A DNA stretch of 64,000 nt from an uncultured Bacteroidota bacterium (GCA_903905065.1 CAIVEW010000025.1:1-64000); one strand, 5' to 3'; positions 34,368-42,616 are shown, numbered from the stretch's first letter. Notes: generated from the letters alone by a model not told the origin. A program made the numbers and translations.

Positions 34368-35525
34368 ATGGGGCAGAAAATGAAAAGGTGGTTATTTTCT
34401 TTTGTTTTTGTGATCCTTATGTTGCCGTTTCTGCAGCAGTGCTTCCCTTTTATTACCAGCGGCCCCCTTTCTGGGAACTATACGGATGCGAAGGATGTTG
34501 AGTTTTCCTGGGCAAAATGGATAGATGGAACCTATCAGAAAGGGAAAACCGATTTTTGCAACGACCATACCGGCTTTCGCCCCGACCTGCTCCGGTTAAA
34601 TAACCAGGTTGATTTTTCATTGTTCGGCGAGTGCCATGCGGTATGGACTGTATTGGGCACTCATCATTACCTGTATCAGAATCCCTATATCAACGCGTAC
34701 TATGGCCGCGACTTTGCCGGATATAAAACTGTCCGCGAGCGGTCAATAATGCTAAAGGCCATACAAGACACTTTTGCCCGCATGGGTAAGACGCTTGTGC
34801 TGGTCTATGCGCCCAATAAGGCTGCTTTTTATCCGGAGTATTTTCCTAGGGACCGCATGCGTGATAAGAAGGGTGTTACCAATCTGGAGGCCTATCGACA
34901 AATGGGAGATTCGTTGGGCATTAACCAGATCGATATGAATGCCTGGTTCATTTCTATGAAAAATACAAGCAAGGAATTACTTTTTGCCAAACAGGGTATT
35001 CACTGGACCGTTTATGGCGCTACACTTGCCGGCGACAGCCTCATGAGGTACATCGAAAGGCTTAGAAATATCCACGTTCCACACCCAATTTGGTCTAAAC
35101 TTGAGCACACTACTGAACCCAGGTCTGGCGACGATGATGTGCAGTGCGGACTGAACCTCATTTTTCCGGTGGCTACGGAGACCTTCGCTTACCCGGTGAT
35201 CCAGGATGTTCCGGATAGCGGATACAAAAAACCGAATGTGATCTACCTTGGAGACAGTTATGCGTTTAAAATGGTGCTAACCAGTACTATCAGCAGAATG
35301 AACGCAAATTGTGAATACTGGGGCTATTTTGACGACGTGCACGGTGTAAATGAATACAAGGCCACATACATCCATCAATATGATTGGCAGGCAGCCCTCG
35401 ATAAGACGGATTGCTTTGTGATATTGTATACTGAGTTCAACCTTTGCGACCTGGGCAATGGTTTTATTCAGAATGCTTACGGCCATTATTATCCCAGAAA
35501 AAAGGCGGACAGTACAATCAAGTGA
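34368..35525 (+). CDS. AlgX/AlgJ-like SGNH O-acetyltransferase-type protein (copy 1)
   Basis: A signal-anchor (WLFSFVFVILMLPFLQQCF) is followed by a periplasmic domain of the AlgX/AlgJ type: NDHTGFRPDLLRLNNQVDFSLF, YLYQNPYINAYYG, LVLVYAPNKAAFYPEYF, FAKQGIHWTVYGATLAGDSL and VIYLGDSYAFKMVL. The nucleophile would be the Ser of GDS (about residue 297) with His of IHW (about 212). The Asp two residues before that His in AlgX (DxH) is Gly here, so the usual triad is incomplete. It follows the MBOAT gene and is probably its partner. A paralogue lies at 60795-61961. Confidence 0.82.
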   Translation: MGQKMKRWLFSFVFVILMLPFLQQCFPFITSGPLSGNYTDAKDVEFSWAKWIDGTYQKGKTDFCNDHTGFRPDLLRLNNQVDFSLFGECHAVWTVLGTHHYLYQNPYINAYYGRDFAGYKTVRERSIMLKAIQDTFARMGKTLVLVYAPNKAAFYPEYFPRDRMRDKKGVTNLEAYRQMGDSLGINQIDMNAWFISMKNTSKELLFAKQGIHWTVYGATLAGDSLMRYIERLRNIHVPHPIWSKLEHTTEPRSGDDDVQCGLNLIFPVATETFAYPVIQDVPDSGYKKPNVIYLGDSYAFKMVLTSTISRMNANCEYWGYFDDVHGVNEYKATYIHQYDWQAALDKTDCFVILYTEFNLCDLGNGFIQNAYGHYYPRKKADSTIK

Positions 35526-35526
35526 T

Positions 35527-35922
35527 TTATAGCCAGCCGTTGTTGCTATACTCCTCGTAGCCTACTTTCATTGCCTGTTTTATATCTGTAAGGATGTTTT
35601 TGTCCACGGCTTTGATGTGGAAGCATGCTTTTCCTTTCAGCAATTTAAGCAAGTCGGTTGACAACCTGCTGCTTACATCTTCACTGTTTGTATAGATGGG
35701 TGTATAGTAAAAGCCCACATAACTGCTTTGCAGTATCAGGCCAATGAAGGCAAGTTCGTTCCTGAGCCGGCCCTGTATTGTTATTTTGGGCTTTTCGGTC
35801 CACAACTCGTACCTGCCCTGTATGTCGAAACGGGCTTTGACATAGCCTTTTTCGTATGGCTTCATTTCTTTTTTGACTGCGTTGAAAATCTTAAGCAGTT
35901 GTTCTTGCGTGAGTGTGGGCAT
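35527..35922 (-). CDS. DUF1801-like protein
   Basis: A 131-residue cytoplasmic protein. The motifs FDIQGRYELWTEKP, ELAFIGLILQSSYVGFYYTPIY and the Lys-rich closing part (LLKGKACFHIKAVDKNILTDIKQAM) resemble the DUF1801/YdhG fold, a small alpha/beta domain with no assigned reaction. The gene is convergent with the AlgX-like gene across a 1-bp gap. The family match is from memory of its pattern and is tentative. Confidence 0.65.
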   Translation of the reverse strand: MPTLTQEQLLKIFNAVKKEMKPYEKGYVKARFDIQGRYELWTEKPKITIQGRLRNELAFIGLILQSSYVGFYYTPIYTNSEDVSSRLSTDLLKLLKGKACFHIKAVDKNILTDIKQAMKVGYEEYSNNGWL

Positions 35923-36033
35923 ATTGTGGAATTGAAAATGTCTTCTAAGTACTGAAAATTACCAGTTTTCTATCGTTTTTCAAGTTGCGGATACTTTTTT
36001 GAGATGATAATACATTCTCTATTGCCAAACCGG

Positions 36034-36049
36034 CCTGTCGGCAGACAGG
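36034..36049. repeat. CCTGTC-GGCA-GACAGG mini-hairpin flanked by TTGCCAAA
   Basis: The 6-bp stem and 4-nt loop have the same geometry as the element at 28053. The 8-bp text TTGCCAAA occurs directly before (36022-36029) and after (36050-36057) the 20-bp block 36030-36049, exactly as a short insertion with target duplication would look. It is in the gap upstream of clpP. Confidence 0.55.
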
Positions 36050-36156
36050 TTGCCAAAATTGAATAGGTTTGGTATGGAAAATGTGCCGTAATGGCACTAC
36101 ATTTAACATGGTTTAGATTTTGATAGTTACTCTTATACAACAAACAAAAACAATTT

Positions 36157-36870
36157 ATGGATCAGAACGAATTTCGCAAGTACGCCATAAAACATCATGG
36201 CATCAGCAGTTTAACTGTAGACAGTTATACTTCGTCAATGAATAAAAAGATGCCGGTGGGGCTGACACCCTACATCATAGAAGAGCGCCCGATGAATGTA
36301 GCTTCTATGGACGTGTTTTCCCGTTTGATGATGGATCGCATCATCTTCCTGGGTGAGGGCATCAACGATTATGTGGCTAACATTGTTACCGCCCAGTTGT
36401 TGTTCCTCGAAAGCACAGACCGCGCCAGGGATATACAGATGTACCTGAACAGCCCCGGTGGCAGTGTTTACGCCGGCCTGGGTATCTATGATACTATGCA
36501 GATCATCAATCCGGATGTATCTACTATTTGCACCGGCATTGCAGCATCAATGGCTGCGGTACTGATGTGTGCTGGCAGCAAGGGCAAAAGGACGGCACTG
36601 AAGCATAGTCGCATTATGATACACCAGCCACTGGGCGGTGCAGAAGGACAGGCTAGTGATATTGAGATCACTGCACGCGAGATCGGGAAGCTGAAGAAAG
36701 AGCTTTACGAGATCATATCACTGCATAGTGGACAAAAGCTGAGCAAGGTAGAAAAAGACAGTGACCGTGACTACTGGATGACGGCTAATGAAGCGAAAGA
36801 GTATGGTATGGTGGATGAAGTGCTGGAGCGCAACCCACGCAAAGCTGGTCCAGCGGCAGATGCAAAATAA
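36157..36870 (+). CDS. clpP: ATP-dependent Clp protease proteolytic subunit (ClpP)
   Basis: ClpP is the tetradecameric serine peptidase that degrades proteins fed by ClpX or ClpA/C. The catalytic residues are visible: Ser131 in TGIAASMAAVLM, His156 in RIMIHQPLGG, and Asp about 205 in DSDRDYWMTANEAKEYGMVDE. The oxyanion-region motif MYLNSPGGSVYAGLGIYDTM is intact. The N-terminal tail of roughly 40 residues before TPYIIEERP is longer than in E. coli, as is common in this phylum. clpX is not adjacent. The gene is followed by a strong hairpin terminator. Confidence 0.97.
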   Translation: MDQNEFRKYAIKHHGISSLTVDSYTSSMNKKMPVGLTPYIIEERPMNVASMDVFSRLMMDRIIFLGEGINDYVANIVTAQLLFLESTDRARDIQMYLNSPGGSVYAGLGIYDTMQIINPDVSTICTGIAASMAAVLMCAGSKGKRTALKHSRIMIHQPLGGAEGQASDIEITAREIGKLKKELYEIISLHSGQKLSKVEKDSDRDYWMTANEAKEYGMVDEVLERNPRKAGPAADAK

Positions 36871-36890
36871 TTTGAAAATTTGCGAATTTG

Positions 36891-36927
36891 AAAATGCCTC
36901 CATTCTGTAAAAAAATGGAGGCATTTT
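36891..36927 (+). terminator. Intrinsic terminator downstream of clpP
   Basis: AAAATGCCTCCATT (36891-36904) is the exact reverse complement of AATGGAGGCATTTT (36914-36927), with a 9-nt loop. The stem ends in a T-run and starts with an A-run, so it can work in both directions. Confidence 0.85.
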
Positions 36928-36979
36928 CAGTTTATAAACCGCAGCCAGCTCACCCGAAGCCGGCTCCTTTTGACTGCAA

Positions 36980-38167
36980 TTGATTCATTTGCTGAAAAAA
37001 ATACCATACAATATCCTATTTTGCAACAGCAAATCCGACGGCTTGGAAGACTCTAAAAGGTTAGATACTCTCGATTTTTTCAGGTTCATCGCTATACTCA
37101 GTGTTATGTTGTTCCATTACTATTCACGATGGAACCCACCCGAAAGCAGTGCCAGTCTTTATCCGTTCGGGTCAACATATAATTTCTTCCAGTGGGGCAG
37201 GTATGGAGTAGAGTTCTTTTTTATAATTTCTGGTTTTGTGATCACCTACACCCTTCATGCCACCAACACTATAGCCGACTTCTGGAAAAGACGGTTTATT
37301 CGCCTGTTCCCTGCAATGGTATTTGCCTCGCTGATCACTTATCTGCTGATGCTGATGCTTGACAGGGATAAAGTATTCGTTCATGGCCACAGCTTTTTAA
37401 ATGTTCTTTGCTCCGTAACTTTCTTACCCCCTGACCTTCTGAACAAATTATTTGCACCGTTTCACATTGAGTGCAATTACGTTAGCGGTTCTTATTGGTC
37501 GTTATGGCCGGAAATACAATTCTACTTTCTTGCCAGCCTCATCTACTTTTTAAACAAACGTGGCTTTACAAGAAACTTTTCCTTACTCAGCATTAGCGTG
37601 TTTCTCGCCTGGTTGCTGATGTATGCCATAGACCAACAAAAACTCCCCATTCAGCTTCCTGGCATAGTTATGGGGGCTTATAAATTCTGCGCCTCCGTCT
37701 TTAATTTACCGTTTTATATACCCTGGTTTTTGACCGGAGTACTGCTGCATGAGGTATTCTTTCACAAAGCGACAAAATTTATTTGGGGGTGCCTGTTTAT
37801 TACCGTTGCGCTGGGTTTCTGTGCCTGCATACTGTGGCTGGGCTACACGGCGGTCATCATTTATACAGCTTCGCTTTTGTTTTTCTTCCTGTTTATAAAG
37901 TATCCAGGAGTTTTTGCCCACGGCTTTTTCCGGACGTTAAACAAAGTGGGAGTTGCATCCTATTTCCTTTACCTGATCCATGAGAATATAGGCGTACTGC
38001 TTGTTCATCGCTATGGCGGCTATTTTCAGCGTTTATCCGGTCTCTTTCCGTTGCTGGTTATTATTGTGCTGTGTGTGTTTAGCGTGTTGTTTTATCGTGC
38101 GGTAGAGATGCCCGTGTCTCGTTTCCTGAAGAAGGTCATGTTCAGGGCAAATAAGGTAAAAAAATAG
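36980..38167 (+). CDS. Acyltransferase family 3 membrane protein (OafA-like)
   Basis: The 395-residue protein has about ten helices and the acyltransferase-3 motifs. RLDTLDFFRFIAILSVMLFH contains the conserved Arg-x10-His pattern, GVEFFFIISGFVITYTL is the second segment, FWKRRFIRLFPAMVFASLI is the third, and YWSLWPEIQFYFLASLIYFL the fourth. Such enzymes O-acylate surface sugars. No ATG precedes the first helix. The frame starts after a TGA at 36971 and the likely start is the TTG at 36980. It is not next to other sugar genes, so the substrate is unknown. Confidence 0.9.
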   Translation: MIHLLKKIPYNILFCNSKSDGLEDSKRLDTLDFFRFIAILSVMLFHYYSRWNPPESSASLYPFGSTYNFFQWGRYGVEFFFIISGFVITYTLHATNTIADFWKRRFIRLFPAMVFASLITYLLMLMLDRDKVFVHGHSFLNVLCSVTFLPPDLLNKLFAPFHIECNYVSGSYWSLWPEIQFYFLASLIYFLNKRGFTRNFSLLSISVFLAWLLMYAIDQQKLPIQLPGIVMGAYKFCASVFNLPFYIPWFLTGVLLHEVFFHKATKFIWGCLFITVALGFCACILWLGYTAVIIYTASLLFFFLFIKYPGVFAHGFFRTLNKVGVASYFLYLIHENIGVLLVHRYGGYFQRLSGLFPLLVIIVLCVFSVLFYRAVEMPVSRFLKKVMFRANKVKK

Positions 38168-38209
38168 CGGCATCAGTAAAAAGTACAAATAATACCCTGA
38201 TTCTTACTG

Positions 38210-38238
38210 TTGTGAGGCCCGTTGCCGTTGTATCTTTG
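38210..38238 (+). promoter_or_regulatory. Promoter of the AraC-type regulator (near-leaderless)
   Basis: TTG (38210-38212), an 18-bp spacer and TATCTTTG (38231-38238) match the Bacteroidota promoter. The ATG at 38246 lies only 7 bp after the -7 box, so the transcript should have no leader or one of a few bases. Confidence 0.6.
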
Positions 38239-38245
38239 TTGTGCA

Positions 38246-39139
38246 ATGAAACAATTGAAAAATACAATTCCGGTCTATGATATGTGCTCACTAAGCGGTC
38301 ATGACCAGGTGCTTCATGAGATCATTGTGGAGCCATTTGCGGCTTACTTAAAGGTTCACCCCAATCTGCATCTGCCGCACAGGCATTCGTTTTATCACAT
38401 TGTATTTTTCACGGATGGTAGCGGGTATCACACCATCGATTTTGAACGGTTTGATGTAAAAGCCGGACAGATCTATTTTATGGTACCCGGCCAGGTACAT
38501 AGCTGGAATTTTAAAGGCCGTGTTGATGGCTTCGTGATCAACTTTTCAGACGATCTGTTTCGGTCATTTCTTTCCAACAATGTATACCTGCAGAAATATC
38601 CCTTTTTCAGAGGCATAGCGCGTGATAGTGTTTGCCAATTGCCGGAAGATGCTAACGCAGAGGCGAGAAAACTCTTTGAAAAGGTGATCAAAGAAATAAA
38701 AAGAGATGATGACGTTGCCGCCGACTTTATCCGAGCGTGCCTCATCAAATTGTTTATCACCGTGTTCCGGACTAGCCCGGAAACCCGATCCAGTCGTGCC
38801 CCTCAGCAAAACCAGGTTATATTATCCAACTTCGGAAAATTGGTTGATACCTACTACGCTGAAAAGAGATTGCCAAAGGATTATGCAGCTATGCTGTACA
38901 TAACGCCCAATCATCTTAATGCTTTGTGCAAGGACCTTCTGGGGAAACAAGCGGGAGAAATAATACGAGACAGGGTACTGCTTGAGGCAAAACGTCTCTT
39001 GATAAATGCGGGAATGAGCATCTCGGAAATTGCACTCCAACTCCGCTTTTCTGATAATTCCCACTTTACAAAGTTTTTTAAAAAATGCACACATACAACA
39101 CCGGAAGAATTCAGAAAGGCTTCTGGCAATATTGTTTAA
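38246..39139 (+). CDS. AraC-family transcriptional regulator
   Basis: The N-terminal part is a cupin-like sensor domain (LHLPHRHSFYHIVFFTDGSGYHTIDFERF, with the His-rich metal/ligand strand, followed by AGQIYFMVPGQVHSWNF). The C-terminal 100 residues are an AraC HTH pair: the first helix set near KDYAAMLYITPNHLNALCK, the second with the hallmark ISEIALQLRFSDNSHFTKFFKK and TPEEFRK. The ATG at 38246 fits the start (the frame extends to a TTG at 38222 inside the promoter). A neighbouring regulated operon is not obvious; the DUF983 gene starts 10 bp after it. Confidence 0.93.
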   Translation: MKQLKNTIPVYDMCSLSGHDQVLHEIIVEPFAAYLKVHPNLHLPHRHSFYHIVFFTDGSGYHTIDFERFDVKAGQIYFMVPGQVHSWNFKGRVDGFVINFSDDLFRSFLSNNVYLQKYPFFRGIARDSVCQLPEDANAEARKLFEKVIKEIKRDDDVAADFIRACLIKLFITVFRTSPETRSSRAPQQNQVILSNFGKLVDTYYAEKRLPKDYAAMLYITPNHLNALCKDLLGKQAGEIIRDRVLLEAKRLLINAGMSISEIALQLRFSDNSHFTKFFKKCTHTTPEEFRKASGNIV

Positions 39140-39149
39140 AACTGATCTT

Positions 39150-39554
39150 ATGACTACCGAACATGCGCATCCCGGGCTCTTGTGGAGCATAGCCACAAAT
39201 AAATGCCCCCACTGCAGACAAGGCAACCTGTTTATCAACCCTAATCCATACGACTTGCGAAGCACTATGCAAATGCCCGAGGTGTGCCCGGTTTGCGGGC
39301 AGAAGTTTGAATTGCAAACAGGCTTCTACTTCGGGACAGGATTTGTAAGCTATGGGCTCACCGTGCTGTTCAGTGGTATTACGTTTGTGATATGGTGGTT
39401 CACGCTGGGAATGTCCGTTCGCGACAACAGGGTATTATGGTGGCTAGGTGTAAATGCGGCGATGCTTATTTTGCTGCAACCGCCAATACAACGCCTGGCA
39501 AGGTCCGTATGGATCGCATTTTTTGTGCGGTATGACAAGGCATACCAAAAATGA
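39150..39554 (+). CDS. DUF983 family membrane protein
   Basis: The N-terminus has a zinc-ribbon pattern, with CPHCRQGNLF and, 30 residues later, CPVCGQKFELQTGFYFGTGFVSYG, followed by two hydrophobic helices (LTVLFSGITFVIWWF and WWLGVNAAMLILL). This is the layout of DUF983 proteins, small membrane proteins of unknown role. The ATG at 39150 is chosen because the upstream part of the frame overlaps the AraC gene. It follows araC after 10 bp. Confidence 0.85.
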   Translation: MTTEHAHPGLLWSIATNKCPHCRQGNLFINPNPYDLRSTMQMPEVCPVCGQKFELQTGFYFGTGFVSYGLTVLFSGITFVIWWFTLGMSVRDNRVLWWLGVNAAMLILLQPPIQRLARSVWIAFFVRYDKAYQK

Positions 39555-39748
39555 TTTGGTGCTGCGAACGCGATGGATCAAGCGGCCTTTTGGTTGACTA
39601 ATTATTTACCGGGACCATAGATGATAGGGGAAGAAAATGGGACTTATGGGGGAGTAAAAAGGTGATATAGAGCATAAAATACAACAATTTCACTTTTTTT
39701 TATTATCTTTAGTTACTGAAATTATCGTTTACCCAATAAAAAGTATAT

Positions 39749-40006
39749 ATGGACACAAATACTCAGAATGAAATGTCGATGGACAGCGCGGCTTCCGGAC
39801 CAACCAGCAACGTTGAGGATACAATGACCAGCGAAGCAGCTAATATGGCAGAAGCAAGTAGTGAGCAAGCGTCAGAGAATACGGACGCTGCGGAGGTGGA
39901 TCCTAACCATCCGCACCATCACAATAACTCTGCGATACGGGCTGCATCTATGGGTCATAGTGCCGTGCACCACGTAATGCCTCGTCATCGCGGTCTCGAT
40001 CTATGA
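39749..40006 (+). CDS. Small acidic protein with a His-rich C-terminus
   Basis: An 85-residue protein with no hydrophobic segment. The first 50 residues are Ser/Ala/Glu/Asn/Met-rich and acidic; the end carries HPHHHNNS, then AASMGHSAVHHVMPRHRGLDL, so eight or more His lie within 35 residues. It has its own upstream -7-like box (TATCTTTA, near 39705) and is followed by a hairpin terminator, which supports a real gene. I do not recognise it. Metal binding by the His cluster is an inference. Confidence 0.6.
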   Translation: MDTNTQNEMSMDSAASGPTSNVEDTMTSEAANMAEASSEQASENTDAAEVDPNHPHHHNNSAIRAASMGHSAVHHVMPRHRGLDL

Positions 40007-40084
40007 TAACGTGGTTTCGTTTGGCGATGAGAAACTAATAATGCCGATGTGAGGGCTAAGCGCTCCTGGCGTGACTTTAGAGAA

Positions 40085-40118
40085 ACAGAGTGTGTTTTAG
40101 GCATACTCTGTTTTTTTT
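40085..40118 (+). terminator. Intrinsic terminator after the His-rich small gene
   Basis: ACAGAGTGTG (40085-40094) pairs with CATACTCTGT (40102-40111) with one G-U wobble, followed by a run of eight T residues (40111-40118). It lies about 80 bp after the stop codon. Confidence 0.8.
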
Positions 40119-40154
40119 ATGCCCGGCCAAAATAAACCGGAAGCTACCGACAAT

Positions 40155-40177
40155 AAAAAAGGAGCCCGAAAGCTCCT
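40155..40177 (-). terminator. Intrinsic terminator of the zinc-ribbon gene (minus strand)
   Basis: On the minus strand AGGAGC pairs with GCTCCT around a 6-nt loop and is followed by six T residues. It lies 27 bp after the stop of the zinc-ribbon gene. Confidence 0.75.
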
Positions 40178-40203
40178 CTTAGCAAAATTTGTCTTGGTTG
40201 TTC

Positions 40204-40962
40204 TTATTTAGCGGCGTTCACTTTATCATTCATATCGCTGTCCACTAGTATACGGCCGCAATGTTCACAAACTATGATCTTCTTGTGCTGGCGTATTTCG
40301 CTCTGGCGCTGGGGTGGTATCACATTGAAACAACCGCCACAGCTATCACGTACTATAGGCACAACGGCAAGGCCATTGCGGTAGCTGGAACGGATGCGGT
40401 CATAAGCAGACAACAGGCGTGGGTCTACTTTTTCTTTTGCCTCTTCCGATTTTGCCGATAATATCTTTTCTTCCTTCTCGGTATCCGCGGTGATCTTTTC
40501 CAGTTCTTTGCGTTTTAATTTCAGCGCGCCTTCTACATCGGCCATCTTCTCTTCAGTTTTCAGCCGTGCATTCATGCGGTCTTTCTGCTCATAAGTAGCA
40601 TCCTTCACATGCTTCTCGTTCAGCTTCACCTCCAGTTCCTGCATTTCAATTTCTTTATTGATCGCCTCAAACTCGCGGTTGTTCTTAACGTTGTCCTGCT
40701 GCTTTTCGTACTTTTTAATAAGCGCTTGTGCATCTTTCTTCGCAGTAGTCTTTGTGTCGATAAAGGTGTTTATGCTGCTTATTTCCGCATCTATGTTATT
40801 GATACGCGTCTGTAGGCCTTCGATCTCGTCCTCAAGGTCTTTCACCTCCATAGGCAATTCGCCCTTCATGGTCCGGATCTCATCTATCTTAGAATCGATC
40901 TTTTGCAACGCGAGGACAGCGGTCAGTTTTTCTTCAACAGAAAAGTCTTTTACAGTAGCCAT
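40204..40962 (-). CDS. C4-type zinc ribbon protein with long coiled coil
   Basis: The protein (252 residues from the ATG at 40962) is a long antiparallel coiled coil from about residue 10 to 175, rich in Lys, Glu and Gln. The last 55 residues hold a C4 zinc ribbon (DSCGGCFNVIPP and IIVCEHCGRILV). This family is regularly found beside Nif3-like genes and has been proposed to act as an adaptor in RNA or nucleic-acid handling, but its role is not settled. It follows the Nif3-like gene with overlapping ends, so they are co-translated. Confidence 0.9.
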   Translation of the reverse strand: MATVKDFSVEEKLTAVLALQKIDSKIDEIRTMKGELPMEVKDLEDEIEGLQTRINNIDAEISSINTFIDTKTTAKKDAQALIKKYEKQQDNVKNNREFEAINKEIEMQELEVKLNEKHVKDATYEQKDRMNARLKTEEKMADVEGALKLKRKELEKITADTEKEEKILSAKSEEAKEKVDPRLLSAYDRIRSSYRNGLAVVPIVRDSCGGCFNVIPPQRQSEIRQHKKIIVCEHCGRILVDSDMNDKVNAAK

Positions 40963-42062
40963 TAGCAAAAATATTTTACAGGATTGGTATTTATATTTGA
41001 TAAAAGGATTGCAAATGTAGGAAATTTTCTGTTAAGAACCGCCTCAAATATTTCCGAGGTAAATTGCTCGCTTTCATAATGGCCTATATCAGCTATAATA
41101 ATTTTTCCTTCTGCATCGAAGAATTGGTGGTATTTATAGTCGCCTGTAATGAATATATCTGCGCCAGTCCGCATGGCATTCCCAAGCAAAAAACTCCCCG
41201 ACCCGCCGCAAAGGGCCACCTTTTCTATCTTTTTGCCCCTTAAGGTGGTGTGCCGTATGCAATCAGTTTTCATTTGTGTCTTCAGGAATGCCAGGAAGTC
41301 CATTTCATCCATGGGGTGGGGCAGCAGACCCACCATACCCGCACCTATCTGCTGGTTAGCATTGCCAATAGGAATGAGTTCATACGCCACTTCTTCATAT
41401 ATATGGCTGTCGAACAACGCGCGAAGCACCCTGCCTTCATTGTGTTTTTCTACCAGCACTTCTATTTTCACTTCTTCCACCTGCTCCCGCTCACCACCCG
41501 ACTTGCCAATAGCGGGTTTGGTATCTTCCCCTGGCCGGAAAGTACCGGTGCCGCGGGTGTTGAAACTGCTCTCGGAATAATTGCCTACTTGTCCGGCTCC
41601 GGCCGCGAACAGGGCATTGCGCACTTTATCAGCTATCTCCACCGGTGCATAGGTATATAGCTTACTAAGGGTACCAGCCTTGGTTTCCAGGATGCTGGTG
41701 TTGGTCAACCCCAGTTTTTCCGCAAATTTGGCATTTACTCCTGCCCGCATATTGTCCAGGTTGGTGTGGGCAGCATAAATGGTTAGATCGTTTTTTATTG
41801 CCTTTTGTATGATGCGTTCTACATAAGTGCGGCCTGCTAACCTCTTTATACCAGAGAAAATAACCGGGTGGTGGCATACTAACATGTTGCAGCCGCGCTC
41901 CATTGCCTCGTCCAGTACGGCCTCGGTCACATCGAGCGAGATAAGCACGCCCGTGACCTCGGCCTCGGGGTTGCCCACCTGCAGGCCGCTATTGTCGTAA
42001 CTTTCCTGGTAGATGGTGGGGGCTGCCGCTTCGATCGCGCCTATGATGTCTTTTACGAGCAT
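40962..42062 (-). CDS. Nif3-like dinuclear metal centre protein
   Basis: Nif3/YbgI/YqfO-type hexameric protein with a two-metal site, here 366 residues. The metal-binding motifs are intact: MLVCHHPVIFSG near the N-terminus, YAAHTNLDNM, and the late IIADIGHYESEQFT. A central PII-like insert (about residues 140-245; IEVLVEKHNEGRVLRALF) is the longer YqfO form. The activity of the family is not fully settled. Its 3' end overlaps the start of the zinc-ribbon gene, its common genomic partner. Confidence 0.93.
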   Translation of the reverse strand: MLVKDIIGAIEAAAPTIYQESYDNSGLQVGNPEAEVTGVLISLDVTEAVLDEAMERGCNMLVCHHPVIFSGIKRLAGRTYVERIIQKAIKNDLTIYAAHTNLDNMRAGVNAKFAEKLGLTNTSILETKAGTLSKLYTYAPVEIADKVRNALFAAGAGQVGNYSESSFNTRGTGTFRPGEDTKPAIGKSGGEREQVEEVKIEVLVEKHNEGRVLRALFDSHIYEEVAYELIPIGNANQQIGAGMVGLLPHPMDEMDFLAFLKTQMKTDCIRHTTLRGKKIEKVALCGGSGSFLLGNAMRTGADIFITGDYKYHQFFDAEGKIIIADIGHYESEQFTSEIFEAVLNRKFPTFAILLSNINTNPVKYFC

Positions 42063-42244
42063 ATTTGCAGTGTTAAACGAGGGGCTAATTTACTCTGCTT
42101 TAACCGTAATTAACCTATAATATTTTTATTAGCAACGTTTTTATGCGATTTTTGACGATTAATAACTTAAAGTTTTTGCAGTAGGGGCAAGGATTAACAG
42201 AATTTTATTTTTTCTATCACTAATATTGCAGCCTGTTAAAAGAA

Positions 42245-42616
42245 ATGCGGAAGACACATATATATATAGTGCAGATTGTGGGTATCCTTGTGATACTCTG
42301 CGGCTATTTCCTTAGCGACCAGCCTGATAGCTTGTCGCAAATGCATTTTAATCCTAATCCATCCTGTCCGGTAGTATTCCTGAAGGCTACTAAAAGTGCG
42401 GACAATTCGCCGGTTCAGGTATGTACTTCGTCTCAAAATAACCCTACCCGGAAAACCAGTGTTCCGAAATTCATTTCTTTTGAAGTGGTATTGTTGCCTA
42501 AAAGCACATACCGTTTTGTTCCGATCAACAATGTTGTCTATGATTTTCCACTGACGGAAGATTATGCTTACCTGTTTTACGAAGAGATAAATCCGCCTCC
42601 TCCTAAAGTTTGTTGA
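42245..42616 (+). CDS. Hypothetical protein at the head of the metal efflux locus
   Basis: The 123-residue product has an N-terminal membrane anchor or signal (VQIVGILVILCGYFL) and a short exported part with Cys residues at PNPSCPVVF and VQVCTSS and a Pro-rich tail ending PPPPKVC. It is 59 bp upstream of the czcC-like gene on the same strand, so it may be part of the operon. I do not recognise the family; the three Cys in the exported part are of interest in this context. Confidence 0.6.
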   Translation: MRKTHIYIVQIVGILVILCGYFLSDQPDSLSQMHFNPNPSCPVVFLKATKSADNSPVQVCTSSQNNPTRKTSVPKFISFEVVLLPKSTYRFVPINNVVYDFPLTEDYAYLFYEEINPPPPKVC

